NCBI GenBank assembly: GCA_033439255.1
Contig: CM065891.1
Span: 1,798,001-1,862,000 of the forward strand
Direction of reading: 5' to 3'
Origin: Hericium rajendrae
Taxonomy: Eukaryota > Basidiomycota > Agaricomycetes > Russulales > Hericiaceae
Length of the DNA stretch: 64,000 nucleotides
Both the position numbers and the translations under genes were made by a program. The notes below the pieces were generated by a model. The model saw only the letters and a program-made list of their open reading frames with translations, made no database searches and had not been told where the DNA came from. Positions 52,687 to 64,000 of the stretch are shown here, in pieces. Numbering within the stretch: the first letter of the stretch is position 1; each line of letters opens with the position of its first letter.

Positions 52687-55046
52687 TTAACTCCTGGGTG
52701 ACGGTGAGGCACGGAACCGAGACGCTTGGGGTTCCGGCGTCTGGAGGAAAGAGGCACGCCAACGACTCTGAGCTGGCGAACCGTAGGATGTCTCCGTGTC
52801 CGATGCACTCGGAGGCTCTGCAAACGTGGTTGTTGGAGTGAAGGCGGGGTATGGTTGGTTGACGCGAGGATCAAGGGGCACGTTGTTAGTCGGTGTGGGA
52901 TTTGAGGGCCGACCGCCCTCGGCGAACGCCTTCTTGTCATCCTCCACCAGGCCACGTTCAGCATCGACTTTCTCCACCATCGAAGTCTTGGAAGAGGGCG
53001 TCTGACTCGATGACGCCTTGAAATACCGCAGACGCAGATACATCTCCCTCAGACCCAAGTTCCACAGGATATTGAGGAACATGAGGATGACTGCAATGCT
53101 GTAAATCACGGCAATGATGATGCCGATAACCACGCGGGGAATTGCGGCTGTCTGGAGATGCTCGATGAAGGCAACACACAGGCCCGCACAGACTAAGCGC
53201 ATGATGGCAATGGTGGAGGAGAAGACGTCGCCACGGCGGGTGGGGGTAGGTCGGAAGACCATGATGGAGATAGCGAGCAGGCCCTCGATGATGACGATGG
53301 CGATTATAGCCACTGTGCCATTTGCGTGCGAGAAAGCCGTGAAGAGTGAGCGGAGGACAATGGCTGCGAGAGGCAACAAATAGAAGTAATATCGCTCAAC
53401 ACGATACTTGCCGTAGAGGGGCTCGAACGACGGCAGATCTATGAATAGGTTGTAGGGCGAGGACTTATGGGCATATAACGCCACACGAAGGGCAGCGAAG
53501 CCGACGAGCCCCGATAACGCGACAAATGTGATGGCTGATATGAGATCAGAAAGCCAGGAGTCGTGGAGCGTCCACTGATAGAAGGCGAAGACGAGGAGGG
53601 GATAGAAACATATGAAAGCCTGCCAGAAGATTAGAGTGATGCCCAATAAGAAGACATAGCATACGTACTATCCGCATGCCCCACGTACGGGCGAAAGTAG
53701 GGTACCGAGACGTCGATTGATTAACCCAATCTGCACCTTTTCCACTTTTTTGGACGAGGAAAAACACCCCATACAAAATGCCGAGTGCAGCAAGGGAACA
53801 AGCCAGGAGGATAAGCCCGGTGAAGAAAACTGTCATGAAGGCATTGGCAGTCGCGATGCCGATGGTATTGACGTAGATTGGAATACCAGCCTGGAGCACA
53901 TTTGAGGCACCTTGCGACACCGTTTGTACGTTACCGTTCGTGTTGCTCAATGTCACGCGAGTAGCGTTCCCAACACTGAGTTCCGTCACGGGGGATGAAT
54001 TACTGGGACCTGTCAACTTGGCGATATCGACGGCAGGAAACGCAGAAAGCGCAGACCGGAAGGTATCCGGCAGGAAGGCTCGCCTGCTTGGTGGAGAATT
54101 GTACGGGCTGAGTCTACGATTAATGAGGGCGATCGAGCTACCGGAGCCATTGGGAAGAGCGCCACCGGTGATGTTGCGCATATGATTTATACTCCGCTGC
54201 ATGGACGATGTCGGGGATTGAGCGAAAAGGCCCATCGCCCATGAGAAGTTCAAGGTATAAGCGCGGAAAATGACGGGGTAATTGAGATTCAGACAGCTTG
54301 ACGACGCAATTATTTGATAGAGGGCGAAAAGATCTAGTAGACGGAGCGGTGCAATCGTTCCTGGAGTGAAGGAATGCCATACGGCAGAAGCCAACGCTAG
54401 GAAGCCGATGCCGCCTGTGGCCCAAGCAACGCCCGGCTGATGCGTAGACCAGCCGTTCGACAAGGTTGATTGAATGCACGCCTTGAGTTCGCCAGTTTTG
54501 ACGTCTGCAAGCGTGAGCTGTGCAAAAGCTTCTAAGTCTGGTATCTTGTAAGCTATCCCTGGGATGTGGGATGCAACGTTTATGGATGAAGGGAGGGGCA
54601 GTGTCTCGGCGCCAATGAAATTGTAAACTGGCAGTGGACAGAGAGCCCCATTCAACAAGGTGCATATGTCGAGCGTTATGTTGAATGGATGAGATCCATA
54701 GACGTTGAGGAAGATATTCGCAGATACGTTGACGTTTTGTTCCTATATGGAAGGTTGGTCGGAGGCGAGGTATAACAATAAAACAATGCTTACGACGCTG
54801 GCAACGGACACATTAAATACGATGGAGTTGTTGACCGGGAAGTAAGCAATGTCGAACTGCTGCACAAGGAGGGTCTCAGGCGGAGAGCAATAAGATACAG
54901 AGGAGGTGACTAGAGGCGCGGAAGTATAAGCTAGGAAACGAAATGCAACCCAACAAGCACATACAGAGGATGTTCTCGTGTGCACTTGCTAGAGAAATGA
55001 AGAGAGGAGCGAGCAGGAGTCGCAACCTGGCGACGGAGAAAAGCAT
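52687..55046 (-). CDS. TRP-like / FLC-family multi-pass membrane protein
   Basis: Exons are 55046-54986 (or 55046-54965), 54930-54794, 54742-53669 and 53619-52687; the protein is about 734-740 residues. A signal peptide (LRLLLAPLFISLA) precedes a lumenal ML-like domain (VSYCSPPETLLVQQFDIAYF, SIVFNVSVAS, NVYGSHPFNITLDICTL). Then come many hydrophobic segments (ATGGIGFLALASAVWHSF, TVFFTGLILLACSLAALGIL, RIAFICFYPLLVFAFYQW, ISAITFVALSGLVGF, VVIGIIIAVIYSIAVILMFL) and a disordered cytosolic tail ending RASPSPRS. This order matches the fungal TRP/FLC family, linked to FAD transport, calcium and cell-wall homeostasis in yeasts. It is divergent from MGS1. Two in-frame ways to splice the first intron exist; see the finding. 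Confidence 0.88.
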
Positions 55047-55456
55047 GAAGGGCGGGAGGAGTGGGATGGAGGGAGATGCTGGGAACCTAAAGGAATATAA
55101 GCATGGCGAGGTACGGCGATGATTGTTGGAGGGCTCATTGTTCCGAAAATAACGTACCGCTCCCGTACGTAAACCCAGCTTGCAAAAATCTATTGTTCAG
55201 TTCGGTGACTTGACAAGGCGAAGAACTGGAATGGGGGTTGCTGACGGCCAAAGAGGGATATGTAAGGGGTGTTATCGTCGTGCAGGTTGGGAACAAGAGT
55301 ACCCATCCGAAACCGGGGGCGGGGCGGAATCGGACACTGACACTGACACGCCGGCATTGTGCCGCCAGCACGTGCACGCGTCTACTGCACCACCCGCACC
55401 GCGTCGCGACTTGCAATTGTCCACCAATACATCATACATACATAGCTCATACCCCC
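55047..55456. promoter_or_regulatory. Divergent promoter between the TRP/FLC-like gene and MGS1
   Basis: Start codons are 410 bases apart. No TATA box was identified. The sequence before MGS1 is C/A-rich. Confidence 0.45.
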
Positions 55457-57593
55457 ATGTCTCCTCTCGTCACTTGGTGAGTGTCTTGCCCTCTACTCCA
55501 TCATCGTGCTCAGCCCCTGCAGCCCCGTGTGTTCTCACCAAGTCGCCGAGCGCGACATCAATCAGCATCTCGACGCCAACTGCCAATTTCCTATTCCGTC
55601 AGCGTCTTCAGGCTCATCTTCACAAGCCTCCAAACCCGTAGCCTCCATCTTTCAGTCGCCACGCACTCCATCTGCCTCCCAAGCGCCCCCACCACGACCG
55701 TCCACATCTAAGTCTTCGTCCAAGAAACGCGCGCCCTCTGACACTACCGCCCCAAATACTCCTTTGAAGCGCTCTAAAACCAGTACTAGTATCTCTTCAC
55801 GTCTTGAAAATGCCGCGCCCCTGGCAGAGAGACTTCGCCCGAAGTCTCTTGAAGATTTCGTCGGCCATTCTCATATCACTGGTCCCGAGTCGCCTCTCCT
55901 AAACATGGTGCAGTCCGGGGCGACGGGCAGTATCATCTTCTGGGGTCCCCCAGGGTACGTTGACTAAAATAAACGCGTCTCGTTCACTATATTTTCTCTC
56001 TAGTTGTGGGAAGACTACTTTGGCAAGGTTGCTCGCGAAATGCACAAATAGTGTCTTCAAGGAGCTGAGTGCCACCATTGCTGGCATCAATGATGTACGC
56101 CCCATCTTTGAAGAGGCCAAGAATGTCCTTCAGCTGACTGGGAGGTGAGTTTTGGTCCGGTGAACCTTCGAACGAGCCTTAATTTGGCGTCTTCTAGGAG
56201 GACTATCCTTTTTCTGGACGAAGTGCACCGATTTACGAAATCACAACAGGTGCGCACCTCAGTGTTATGTCGGTGACACACGCCTTAATATCCAGTTCTC
56301 TAGGATATATTTCTACCTTTTCTTGAGCAGGGTCACATCCAAGTAGGTGCTGGTGTGTAGACATCAGTTGAGACAGCTCACTTTATCAAGTTGATAGGCG
56401 CGACGACCGAGAATCCATCCTTCAAGTTGAACAGTGCATTGCTCAGTCGTTGTCGGTGAGCCGGTAGCAGCATACTGTGAATGGCCTGATTCTGATTCTG
56501 ATCTTGGAGTAAAGGGTCTTTGTTCTCGATCGTCTTACAGACCACGACATCGAGGAGATTGTCCGGAAAGCGGTTGCTCGCGTCTCGTCAGACCTTCCTA
56601 AGGGAGGCAAAGTAGATACCGCCGAAATCCAAGCAATCCAGACCGACACATCTTCGTCTCCTACGTCTTCTCAGTCCTCGGAGGCACACTCTCCGACATC
56701 GAGTCCTTGTGGGAGCTGCCCACAACTCACTCCATCGGTCGTTGCATCCATTGTCTCTTTATCTACTGGCGATGCTCGAACGGCACTTTCGCTTCTTGAG
56801 CTCACGCTCGCCTCGTCTCCCAACACTCCTGAGGCTACCTTGCTAAGCTGCCTTCGTAGCTCGGTATCAACATCATATGATCGTAGTGGAGACTCCCGAT
56901 ATGATCTTATTTCCGCTCTACACAAGAGTGTCCGTGGAAGCCAGGGCAGCGCCGCACTGTATTGGCTTGCCCGCATGTTGGAGGCGGGAGAAGACCCTTT
57001 GTACATTGCTCGGCGCATGGTTGTATGTGCAAGTGAAGACATAGGCCTCGCGGACAACCAGGCCCTCCCTCTAGTGCGTCTTTAAACCGCTTTTATCTGC
57101 GTGACCTTCTGTCGAACGACCGTCTCTCGTAGGCAATAGCAACACTGCAGGCCTGCCAGCTGATTGGCATGCCCGAGTGCCGCATTAACCTCGCACACCT
57201 CGTTTCTTATCTTTCGGAGGCTCCCAAGTCCGCCAGAGCGTACGAGGGATATCATCGCGCTGTGGTGGCGGCGAAGTCGAATATGACGGCTCCTGTACCA
57301 CTGCAAGTCCGAAACGCGCCAACAAAGTTGATGAAGGAGCTCGGATACGCGAAAGACTACTGTTACAACCCCAGCTATGCGTATGCATCTCGAAATATAG
57401 TCACGCCGTGGCTCTTGCTTATTTCCTTTACAGACATCCGGTCACGAATGAGTATCTACCAGCGGAGCTCAAGGAGGAGCGATTTCTGAGAAGAGATGGA
57501 GACATGAGCGACAAGGCGTGGGACGAGGATGCGTTGAAAGAATGGGAGAAGGAGGAAAACGAGGGGCAGGAGTGGGAAGGACGGAGATTCTAA
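55457..57593 (+). CDS. MGS1: MGS1/WRNIP1-type AAA+ ATPase with UBZ zinc finger
   Basis: Nine exons (55457-55476, 55523-55954, 56004-56144, 56198-56249, 56304-56342, 56391-56455, 56515-57073, 57133-57380, 57434-57593) give 571 residues. The N-terminal UBZ finger is [21 protein letters not shown], with its first cysteine codon split by the first intron. A Ser/Thr-rich linker follows, then the AAA+ core: [34 protein letters not shown] (Walker A), [12 protein letters not shown] (Walker B), [24 protein letters not shown] (sensor and Arg finger), [14 protein letters not shown] (sensor 2). The C-terminal part has [36 protein letters not shown] and [10 protein letters not shown]. Homologues act with PCNA and polymerase delta at stalled forks. 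A Ser/Thr-rich insertion lies between [10 protein letters not shown] and the sensor 2 region. Confidence 0.96.
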
Positions 57594-57915
57594 GATTCTC
57601 TAAAAGATATGGCGTTTCAAGAAAGGATCAGGTGACTTGGGTAGCTTAGACGCCCTGGTCTAGAATCGTTGGAGACCTTGCGAAATAAAGTCAAGCACTG
57701 CTGCTTGTGCACAGTGTCCGCAGAGCCCGTCCCCCCGTCGCCATTAAGTGTCCACCACAGCACTCCCCGTACGACCGTGACTAGCACACTGTCCGCCTAG
57801 TCGCGGCCACTCCTCTCTCCCAATCTTCCCCAACCTTCGATTGCGCTTGCACCACTGCCGTGCAGCTCCTCCTGGGCTCCATTCTGGCCTCATAGTCGAC
57901 CGCTTTCCCCGTCAG
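57594..57915. other. Intergenic between MGS1 and pyroglutamyl peptidase
   Basis: About 320 bases; pyrimidine-rich before the next ATG. No gene is seen. Confidence 0.5.
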
Positions 57916-59010
57916 ATGCCCGCTCCTACCCCTGCCGTGAATGCCAATCTCCCCCCAGTCCCAGATGATGCACTTCGCGTTCTGCTCACCGGCTATGGCG
58001 TGCGTAGTATTCCTTCCTTCCATCGATCCCAAGCTGATTTTGCTGGCAAGCTCAGCCTTTCTTTCGATACCGCGAAAACGCTTCTTGGCTCGCCGTCAAA
58101 CCTCTGAATAATACTTACTTGAAATTGGACCCTTCCGCGACTTCTGATCTTATGGTGGAGGACAGCATCTCCGAATCTGAAATACCGAATGGCCATGCCG
58201 ACCACCATGCGAATAACCTCCCCCAGCTCATCCATATTACTTCCCTTCAACTTCCTTTGACATATGAGGCTGTTTTGGACTTCGTGCCCGGTTTCCACGC
58301 CCGTCCCCCAGTGCTACCTCTCTCCACCGATCCCACACACCTTCTCGCAGATCCCCCGGAACACGGCTACGACTTCATATTTCATGTCGGTCTGGCCGGA
58401 AGAGGTCCTCTACGGATGGAACGACTTGGCCATAAGATTGGCTACAGGATGAAGGACACCGTTAGCGAATATGCGCCTGTCGTCGATTATCTACCCGAAG
58501 CAGTGCCGACAGGACACGAAGTCTCACAAACAGAAATGCTGGAGAATGCGCGCCTACTCGAACACGCCCGTATGTCCGTGACCGCCGCCATCAACGAGGC
58601 ATCCAGCCCGGTCGATATGACTATCGAGGCGCCCGTTCGCGGCTTCGGCAAGGGTTACGAAGGCTTCCCAGATGACTTCTATACCCTCATTGACGTCGAG
58701 CGGCTCGTGCACGACCTCAAGGAAACAGGCTTCGAGGTATGGCGTTCGTGCTTTGGGTCCTTGACCTCTCACTCACATATTTCTGCAGAATATTTATTCG
58801 TCGCTGGATGCAGGGCACTATGTCTGCGACTTCACCTATTACTGTTCATTAGCGGAAGCAAAGCGGACCGCGACAAAACATGACCGGGGAAAACACACGA
58901 AAGTTCTCTTCATGCACTGCCCGCCTGTGGAACAGCCTTTCAGTACGGAAGAAGTTGTTGAAGCAGTGCAGAAAATCATCTTATGGGTATGTCGAGGCGG
59001 GCACAGGTGA
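57916..59010 (+). CDS. Pyroglutamyl-peptidase I family cysteine peptidase (C15)
   Basis: Three exons (57916-57999, 58056-58736, 58789-59010) give 328 residues. The N-terminus joins across an intron as RVLLTGYGPFFRYRENASWLA, the family's start. The catalytic residues are in place: Glu in GPLRMERLGHK, Cys in SLDAGHYVCDFTYY and His in VLFMHCPPVEQP. The enzyme removes N-terminal pyroglutamate from peptides in the cytosol. It is longer than bacterial homologues (about 215 residues) because of inserts after WLAVKPLNN and between the Glu and Cys blocks, which is usual in fungi. Confidence 0.92.
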
Positions 59011-59711
59011 TACGGGTGCGCCTTGGCGAAAGCTTTCCTTGGAGTATATCGTGTTGCCGTTTCCATTATCCGGGTTTTGTGTTCTCAACTGTATGACTAC
59101 TTTCGCCTGCATCCATATGTACCTTAGTGGCAACTTTGCCTCCCAGTACTGTTTCTATCGGTTAGATGCCTTGACGTCAGCCTCGGCACGGCAGCAGATT
59201 CTGTTCGTTCGGTGACTCGTCGGACTATACTTATTTGTTGACTTGTAATGACAATGGTGTGTCCAGTCTGACGATCCCATAAGCTTTGAAGTGTGAGTCG
59301 GAGGTCGAGGCGCTGCACTGAAGGCGTAAGCACCGCCTTTCGGGTCAAGAAGACTGCGGACGCCGGAAAGGTCGAGGACGCCCAAGTCAGGACACAGCTC
59401 CGAGCTTGTCACGACCCAACGGCGCCAGCCTGTGCCACACTCCGCCGTCCTCCAGTATACGGCTTACGACCCCCGTCTCTTCAAGGTGTACATCTACTCA
59501 CCGTCTCCACGCCTTTCCTGCCTCGTAAAGTCCCGTTTGTGCGTGTCTTTTGTAAGCTCTCCTCTTCTCCCCTGCTTCAGGGCCATGGACGGGCAGGCTG
59601 TGCTAATTGTTCTCAACAGTCTTTGTCGTCTCGCAACTGCTGTGTTCAAGTTTATTATCACCCCACTGGTCTATACCCCCTTTGCGTCGCCCCACACTCT
59701 TCAATCCTTGG
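59011..59711. other. Intergenic, no gene seen
   Basis: About 700 bases holding the peptidase 3' flank and the Rho GTPase 5' region; T/C-rich from about 59.4 kb. Confidence 0.5.
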
Positions 59712-60734
59712 ATGTCGTCTCAAGCGCCGGTACGTGCTCTCCCAACCGTTCAATTCGTCCACAACGTCATCACTTTCCCCAGATTCGACGAAAACTTGTT
59801 ATTGTTGGCGACGGTACGCTCCAGGCAATCGAGCTTCGAGTTGAGAGGTGTGCTGAGCTGCTGCCCAGGTGCATGTGGGAAGACGTCATTGTTATGTTCA
59901 TTTGCATTGGGAGAGTTCCCTAAGGAATATGTACGTCTCTTTTTCCACTGCTGTCAGTGCCAACTCATTAACGTGCACATCTAGCAACCTAGTTCGTGCA
60001 TTGCCCTATGTCCCTTGTGCCAGACTTGACGTTTACGCTTTTGGCTAATGCCCTGTAGCGATCTTCGAGAATTATGTCGCAGAAATCAGGCTCGATGGCA
60101 AACCAGTTCAGCTAGCTCTATGGGATACCGCGTACGTACACACAAATTTTTCTTAGCATTTGTCTCACAGCTTTCATTAGGGGACAGGAAGAGTATGAGG
60201 TCAGTCTCCTGTGCAAATTCTGCCTAGGCATTGAGCTGAAATTTCTGCCCAGCGACTGAGGCCTCTCTCATACTCCAAATCCCATGTCATTTTAATCGCA
60301 TACGCAATTGATACACCAGATTCATTAGAAAACGTGACAGTAAAGGTACGAGTTCCCATTCGTGCCTGTGAACAATATTGAACCGCCTCCAGTGGATCGA
60401 AGAGGTGCGATCCATCTGCGGCTCCGTCATCCCAATCATTCTCGTCGGTTGCAAAGCCGACCTGCGCCCACCACCTGGTGCTCCTAATGCCGGTGACTTC
60501 GTCACTCGAGCCCAAGCCGAACGAGTCGCACAAATCATTGGTGCCCGCGCATACAAAGAATGCTCTGCGCTCAAGATCGAAGGTGTCGACGATGTATTCG
60601 AAGCTGCCACCCGTGCGAGTATGCTGATGCGCGAAGGAGTGCCTGCCGGTGGCATGCAGCAGAGGAGACGTAGCAGCATCTCAGGAGATCAAGAGGATAG
60701 TGGAAGGGGATTGAAATGTTGCATTATCTGTTGA
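59712..60734 (+). CDS. Rho-family small GTPase with CaaX box
   Basis: Eight exons (59712-59729, 59783-59813, 59869-59930, 59985-59991, 60059-60131, 60181-60199, 60253-60345, 60393-60734) give 214 residues. G1 is [10 protein letters not shown], switch I is PTIFENYV, G3 is WDTAGQEEYERLRPLSY, G4 is VGCKADL (CKAD instead of TKxD, common in fungal Rho proteins), G5 is ECSAL. The Rho insert is [16 protein letters not shown]. The tail has a basic patch (QQRRRS) and ends KCCIIC, a prenylation CaaX box. It acts at the plasma membrane in polarity and wall synthesis or actin control. Which Rho paralogue it is cannot be decided from sequence alone. The fourth exon is only 7 nt. Confidence 0.94.
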
Positions 60735-62530
60735 CGGTGTGCGACCTCTCAGACGTCTGGTAACACCCCGGGCCGTCTTGCGCACCTTCTCTCCTTCAGA
60801 ACATTTTTGTGCGATCGCACGTTATACGATTGCTCTTCTTCGCTCTGCTGTTTTGGCTTGTTATCCGCTCTGACAGTTCCGTTCATCATTCGGTAGATAT
60901 CCCTTTATGCATTCGTTCGTTTGAATCTCTCATTCATCCGACTTCTTACCAGCTTGAATACCGGACATTATAGATTCTCACTTTTGGATAATACGATGAA
61001 CATACTTCCATGAGCTTGCGTGGTGCATGGGTAAGAAGTCCATGAACATATCGTCCGCTTCGGCGGGAGTAAGAGGACGGTCCTTGCGAAATTGACCGAC
61101 CACTATGATCTCCACGGATCAGACTCACATACTTATTGCATGACACAGTCAACATCGCCATCCGAAATCGTAGTTCGGAGACGAAAGTCATCGCTCTATA
61201 CGAGTAGGCAGTGATGATTAACTTCGAAAGACAGGCCCTTCTACTTCAACGACCAGTTGAAGTTGGCACACCTCTCGCCCGGTTTCCTCTCAGCGGCATA
61301 GCGGGTCCTAGAGACACTGACCTACACTGGGTGCAAAATCCCATAACCTCAGACAAGATTGTGAGAAAATATGGAAAAAGAAGTACTGCTGATCTCAACG
61401 TAATCAGACCGAAAAATAAGAAAGCTATCCTGAATAGCTTCAACATATACAAGTGCAGATATCAAGAAAGTATTGTAAGTACCATCTCAATATTTTCTAC
61501 ATGATTAACATATCTTTAACATAAACCCAGTTATAAAGAACATATGATGTTTGTATTCAAGATTCTCCAATGGATTGTAGCACTCAGAATACGTAAATGA
61601 TATTTACGATAATTTTCACTATTTCTCGCTCAGATTATGCAGAAATCAGTAGTACTTATCTTTCCATATTTTTTCACTAACTTGGTCCGGGTTATCAAGT
61701 TCTGCACCCAGTGCTAGTGATTTCAATCTGGCAGGAAGCCTTGGAGCAGAAAACCTCAATATTGAGATGGCTTTACACTGCCGCTGTTCTTGCACCCTCA
61801 TCAAATATTTCGAAGTACAGTCTCTAGGGCCAAGTACTACGTTGGCAAGGTTGATTCCGTGATACATATCCACCGCGCTCACCAGGTTGGCTTCCTGCTG
61901 AGATTGACGGGACTGTGCTAGTGATCAAGATTATGAGGAAGTCCATCGTTATATCAAAGACTTGTAAAGAATGATACCCTGGATTTAACCGTCGATGAAA
62001 GGAGTGAAAGCCATAAGCGCATGAACAGGCGCTGCAATGGACATCCTCGAGCTGAAACTTCAAACAGCTGTTTACAAATCCATAGGCCCCCCTCGGCAGA
62101 AGTTGATAGATATCGCAGCGTACGTCGGACATTCAACATACAGGTGGAGCTTGATTCTAGCTCGCACCTGGCCAACCGGTGGCAACGGCAGCACGGCAGA
62201 AGGAGCGGGGCATGATCTGGCACGGTCGTAAGCGATTTCCGACCTTCGCCGACTCAAACACGATCTCTGTACCTTACATTTTCGGGAAGGCCTATCGATT
62301 TGTAAACGGCTGGAAAGAAACAGTCCATGCCGAAAGTCTGAAACCAATGTGACTTACTCGGGTCACATGCGCACCAATTGTGTAAGCGGAAACCAGAATT
62401 CCCTTATATGTATCGGCGGACATCAAAAATGCCGGCGCCGTCCGCGAACCCAAATTTTATCTTACTCACCGTGGTCTTTGTCGAGGCCACTACACTCGCT
62501 TTCTAACTTTCCCTCAACCTTCATATCGCA
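60735..62530. other. 1.8 kb AT-rich intergenic region
   Basis: Open frames of 60-102 codons occur on both strands (for example 61211-61504 plus and 61824-62132 minus), but none has motifs or splicing I trust. The 30 bases before 62531 form the eIF3c 5' region. Confidence 0.45.
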
Positions 62531-64000
62531 ATGTCGCGCTTTTTCAGACAGGCAGGCGACTCGGACTCTGATTCTGAAGAATCTGAGGAGGAGCTCATGA
62601 CCAGCGAAGATGAGGACGCTGCTGCACCCAAAGCCGTTGCGCCCGCTGCAAAACCCGCTATGTCACGATTCCTGAAGGGGGCAGGATCGGAATCCAGCCC
62701 TTCGTCTGAAGAGGAAGAGGAACCGAGCGAGGAAGAAGAGGAGGAAGAGGAGGGAAAAGAGACGAAGAAGAAATCAAGGTTCCTGCGCGCCGAAAGTGAG
62801 GGCGAGGAGAGCGATGAAGAAGTGAAGCGAGTTGTAAAGAGTGCGAGGGATAAAAGGTTGGATGAAATGGAGGCCGCAGGGAAGGTTATGGACAACGCGC
62901 TCAAAATCAATGACTGGGTAGCGATCTCAAATGGTGAGTTCCTTCACTATGCCGTGAACAAATCTCACGAAGATTGCTTTCAGAGTTCGATAAACTCGTA
63001 CGTCTCGTACAGCGACAACAAAATGTGTCGGAACCTGTTCCCCCGTTCTTTGTCCGGACGTTGGTTTCCCTAGAGTTATCTCTCAACACTGCTTTGTCGA
63101 AAGAGAAAGAAGCGAAGAAGAAGATGAACGCGAGCAATGCTCGCGCTCTCACCGCTATGAAGCAGAAAGTCAAGAAGAGCTTGAAGGAGTACGAGAGAGA
63201 GGCAAAGCTTTTCCAAGAGGTTCGTCTTCTATGCGTGCCGTTGTGTCTTGATACAGAACTCAGGCTGTTATTGCAGGATCCAGCACGATTCGAGCGAGAG
63301 TATGCTATCGCTGCTCCTGTGGAAGCCGCACCAGCCCAAAAGAAAAAGAAGATCCTGGCAGAGGATGAAGAGGCCGTGGAAGAATTCACCACCGTCGGGA
63401 AGGGCGGCAAAGGCATGCAATTCACCGCTGACGGCATATTTAAAAACCTCCAGCTTGTGCAGGCAGCACGGGGCAAGAAAGTACGCCACTCGCATATCGT
63501 ATAGCTCATCTCGCTGACTATCTTTCAGAGTACCGACCGTGTCGATCAGATGCGAATTCTCGAAAAGCTTCTACAAGTTGCTGAAACCCCCTACCAGAGA
63601 ATCCGTGTCTTGTTGGCCCTGATTTCGGCTCGCTTCGATTACAATTCCTCCATCACGTCTCACATGCCCGTCGATCTGTGGACGTCAGCGCAGCGCGAAA
63701 TCGATCAGCTTATAGCTATCGTGATTGCGGACTCATCTTACAGCATTCAAGAAACGACTGAAGACTATGACGAATACATGGAACGTTCGCCAAGCGAGCA
63801 GGCAGACGGCGTTCTCCGTATTCGCGGTAGCATCATCAGCTTCGTGGAGCGCCTTGATGACGAGTTCACGAAGAGTCTGCAGAACCTCGATCCTCATGGT
63901 ACGGAATATGTTGATCGATTGAAGGACGAGAAGAGTCTTTATTGTACGATATGCCGGGCTCAAGCACTTTACGAGAGGACGCAACAATCAGAACCCCTTG
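62531..64000 (+). CDS. NIP1: Translation initiation factor eIF3 subunit c (NIP1), 5' part
   Basis: Exons 62531-62933, 62984-63219, 63277-63480 and 63529 to the right edge encode the first about 438 residues; the gene continues beyond the window. It begins MSRFFRQAGDSDSDSEESEE, with a second MSRFLKGAG and a third KKSRFLRAES, the SRF-x-R/K repeats separated by acidic runs typical of eIF3c N-termini, which bind eIF1 and eIF5. The folded part follows: NDWVAISNEFDKLVRLVQ, PPFFVRTLVSLELSLN, MRILEKLLQVAETPYQRIRV, ARFDYNSSI and MPVDLWTSAQREID. The start is the first ATG before the acidic repeats. Confidence 0.96.

Noticed and set aside
62521-62910. Ser-rich minus frame at 62.5-62.9 kb
   Set aside because: It is the antisense of the acidic repeats in the eIF3c first exon.

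Overview
The window is nuclear DNA of a filamentous basidiomycete, most likely an agaricomycete. The evidence is intron-dense genes with introns of about 45 to 65 nt and GT..AG borders, housekeeping proteins of fungal type, and a lineage-style uncharacterised gene at 8.7-10.5 kb. All gene models below were spliced by hand from the sequence. For most of them the exon lengths sum to a multiple of three and the joined protein keeps family motifs across the junctions.

Layout. 0-0.7 kb: 3' end of an alpha/beta hydrolase. 1.9-7.0 kb: two complete UDP-glucose pyrophosphorylase genes, tail to tail. 7.3-10.5 kb: a small coiled-coil protein and a basidiomycete orphan. 11.7-13.2 kb: a short-chain dehydrogenase. 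13.2-17.4 kb: no gene I can support. 17.4-21.6 kb: a nucleolar-type FKBP, the Arp2/3 subunit ARPC4 (head to head with the FKBP) and the SMC5/6 subunit NSE4. 21.9-26.2 kb: a tandem pair of GH17-like secreted glucanases. 26.9-31.5 kb: a DUF4045/gelsolin-type actin-binding protein. 32-33 kb: a secreted cysteine-containing protein. 34.1-35.6 kb: a decayed acyl-CoA ligase. 37.7-40.8 kb: two or three uncharacterised genes. 41.9-42.8 kb: ribosomal protein uS7 (RPS5). 44.5-50.1 kb: a head-to-head pair, an uncharacterised protein and a 966-residue membrane-anchored amidohydrolase-like protein. 51.3-52 kb: a possible gene relic. 52.7-60.7 kb: a TRP/FLC-like membrane protein, MGS1/WRNIP1 ATPase, pyroglutamyl peptidase and a Rho GTPase. 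62.5 kb to the right edge: the 5' part of eIF3c.

How the genes relate. This is a mixed housekeeping block, not a pathway cluster. There is a loose functional theme of cell wall and cytoskeleton: UDP-glucose supply (two copies), beta-1,3-glucan remodelling (two GH17-like copies), Rho GTPase, Arp2/3, gelsolin-type actin binding and a TRP/FLC-like channel. I would not claim physical clustering has meaning. The most unusual observations are the inverted UGPase pair with identical exon lengths, an amidohydrolase whose C-terminal half looks like a second barrel that has lost its metal ligands, coding exons of 3, 7, 9, 11 and 12 nt, two GC-AG introns, a one-base frame break near the end of the gelsolin gene, and an acyl-CoA ligase pseudogene with stops and frameshifts. 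I saw no clearly new defence, mobile or CRISPR-like system.
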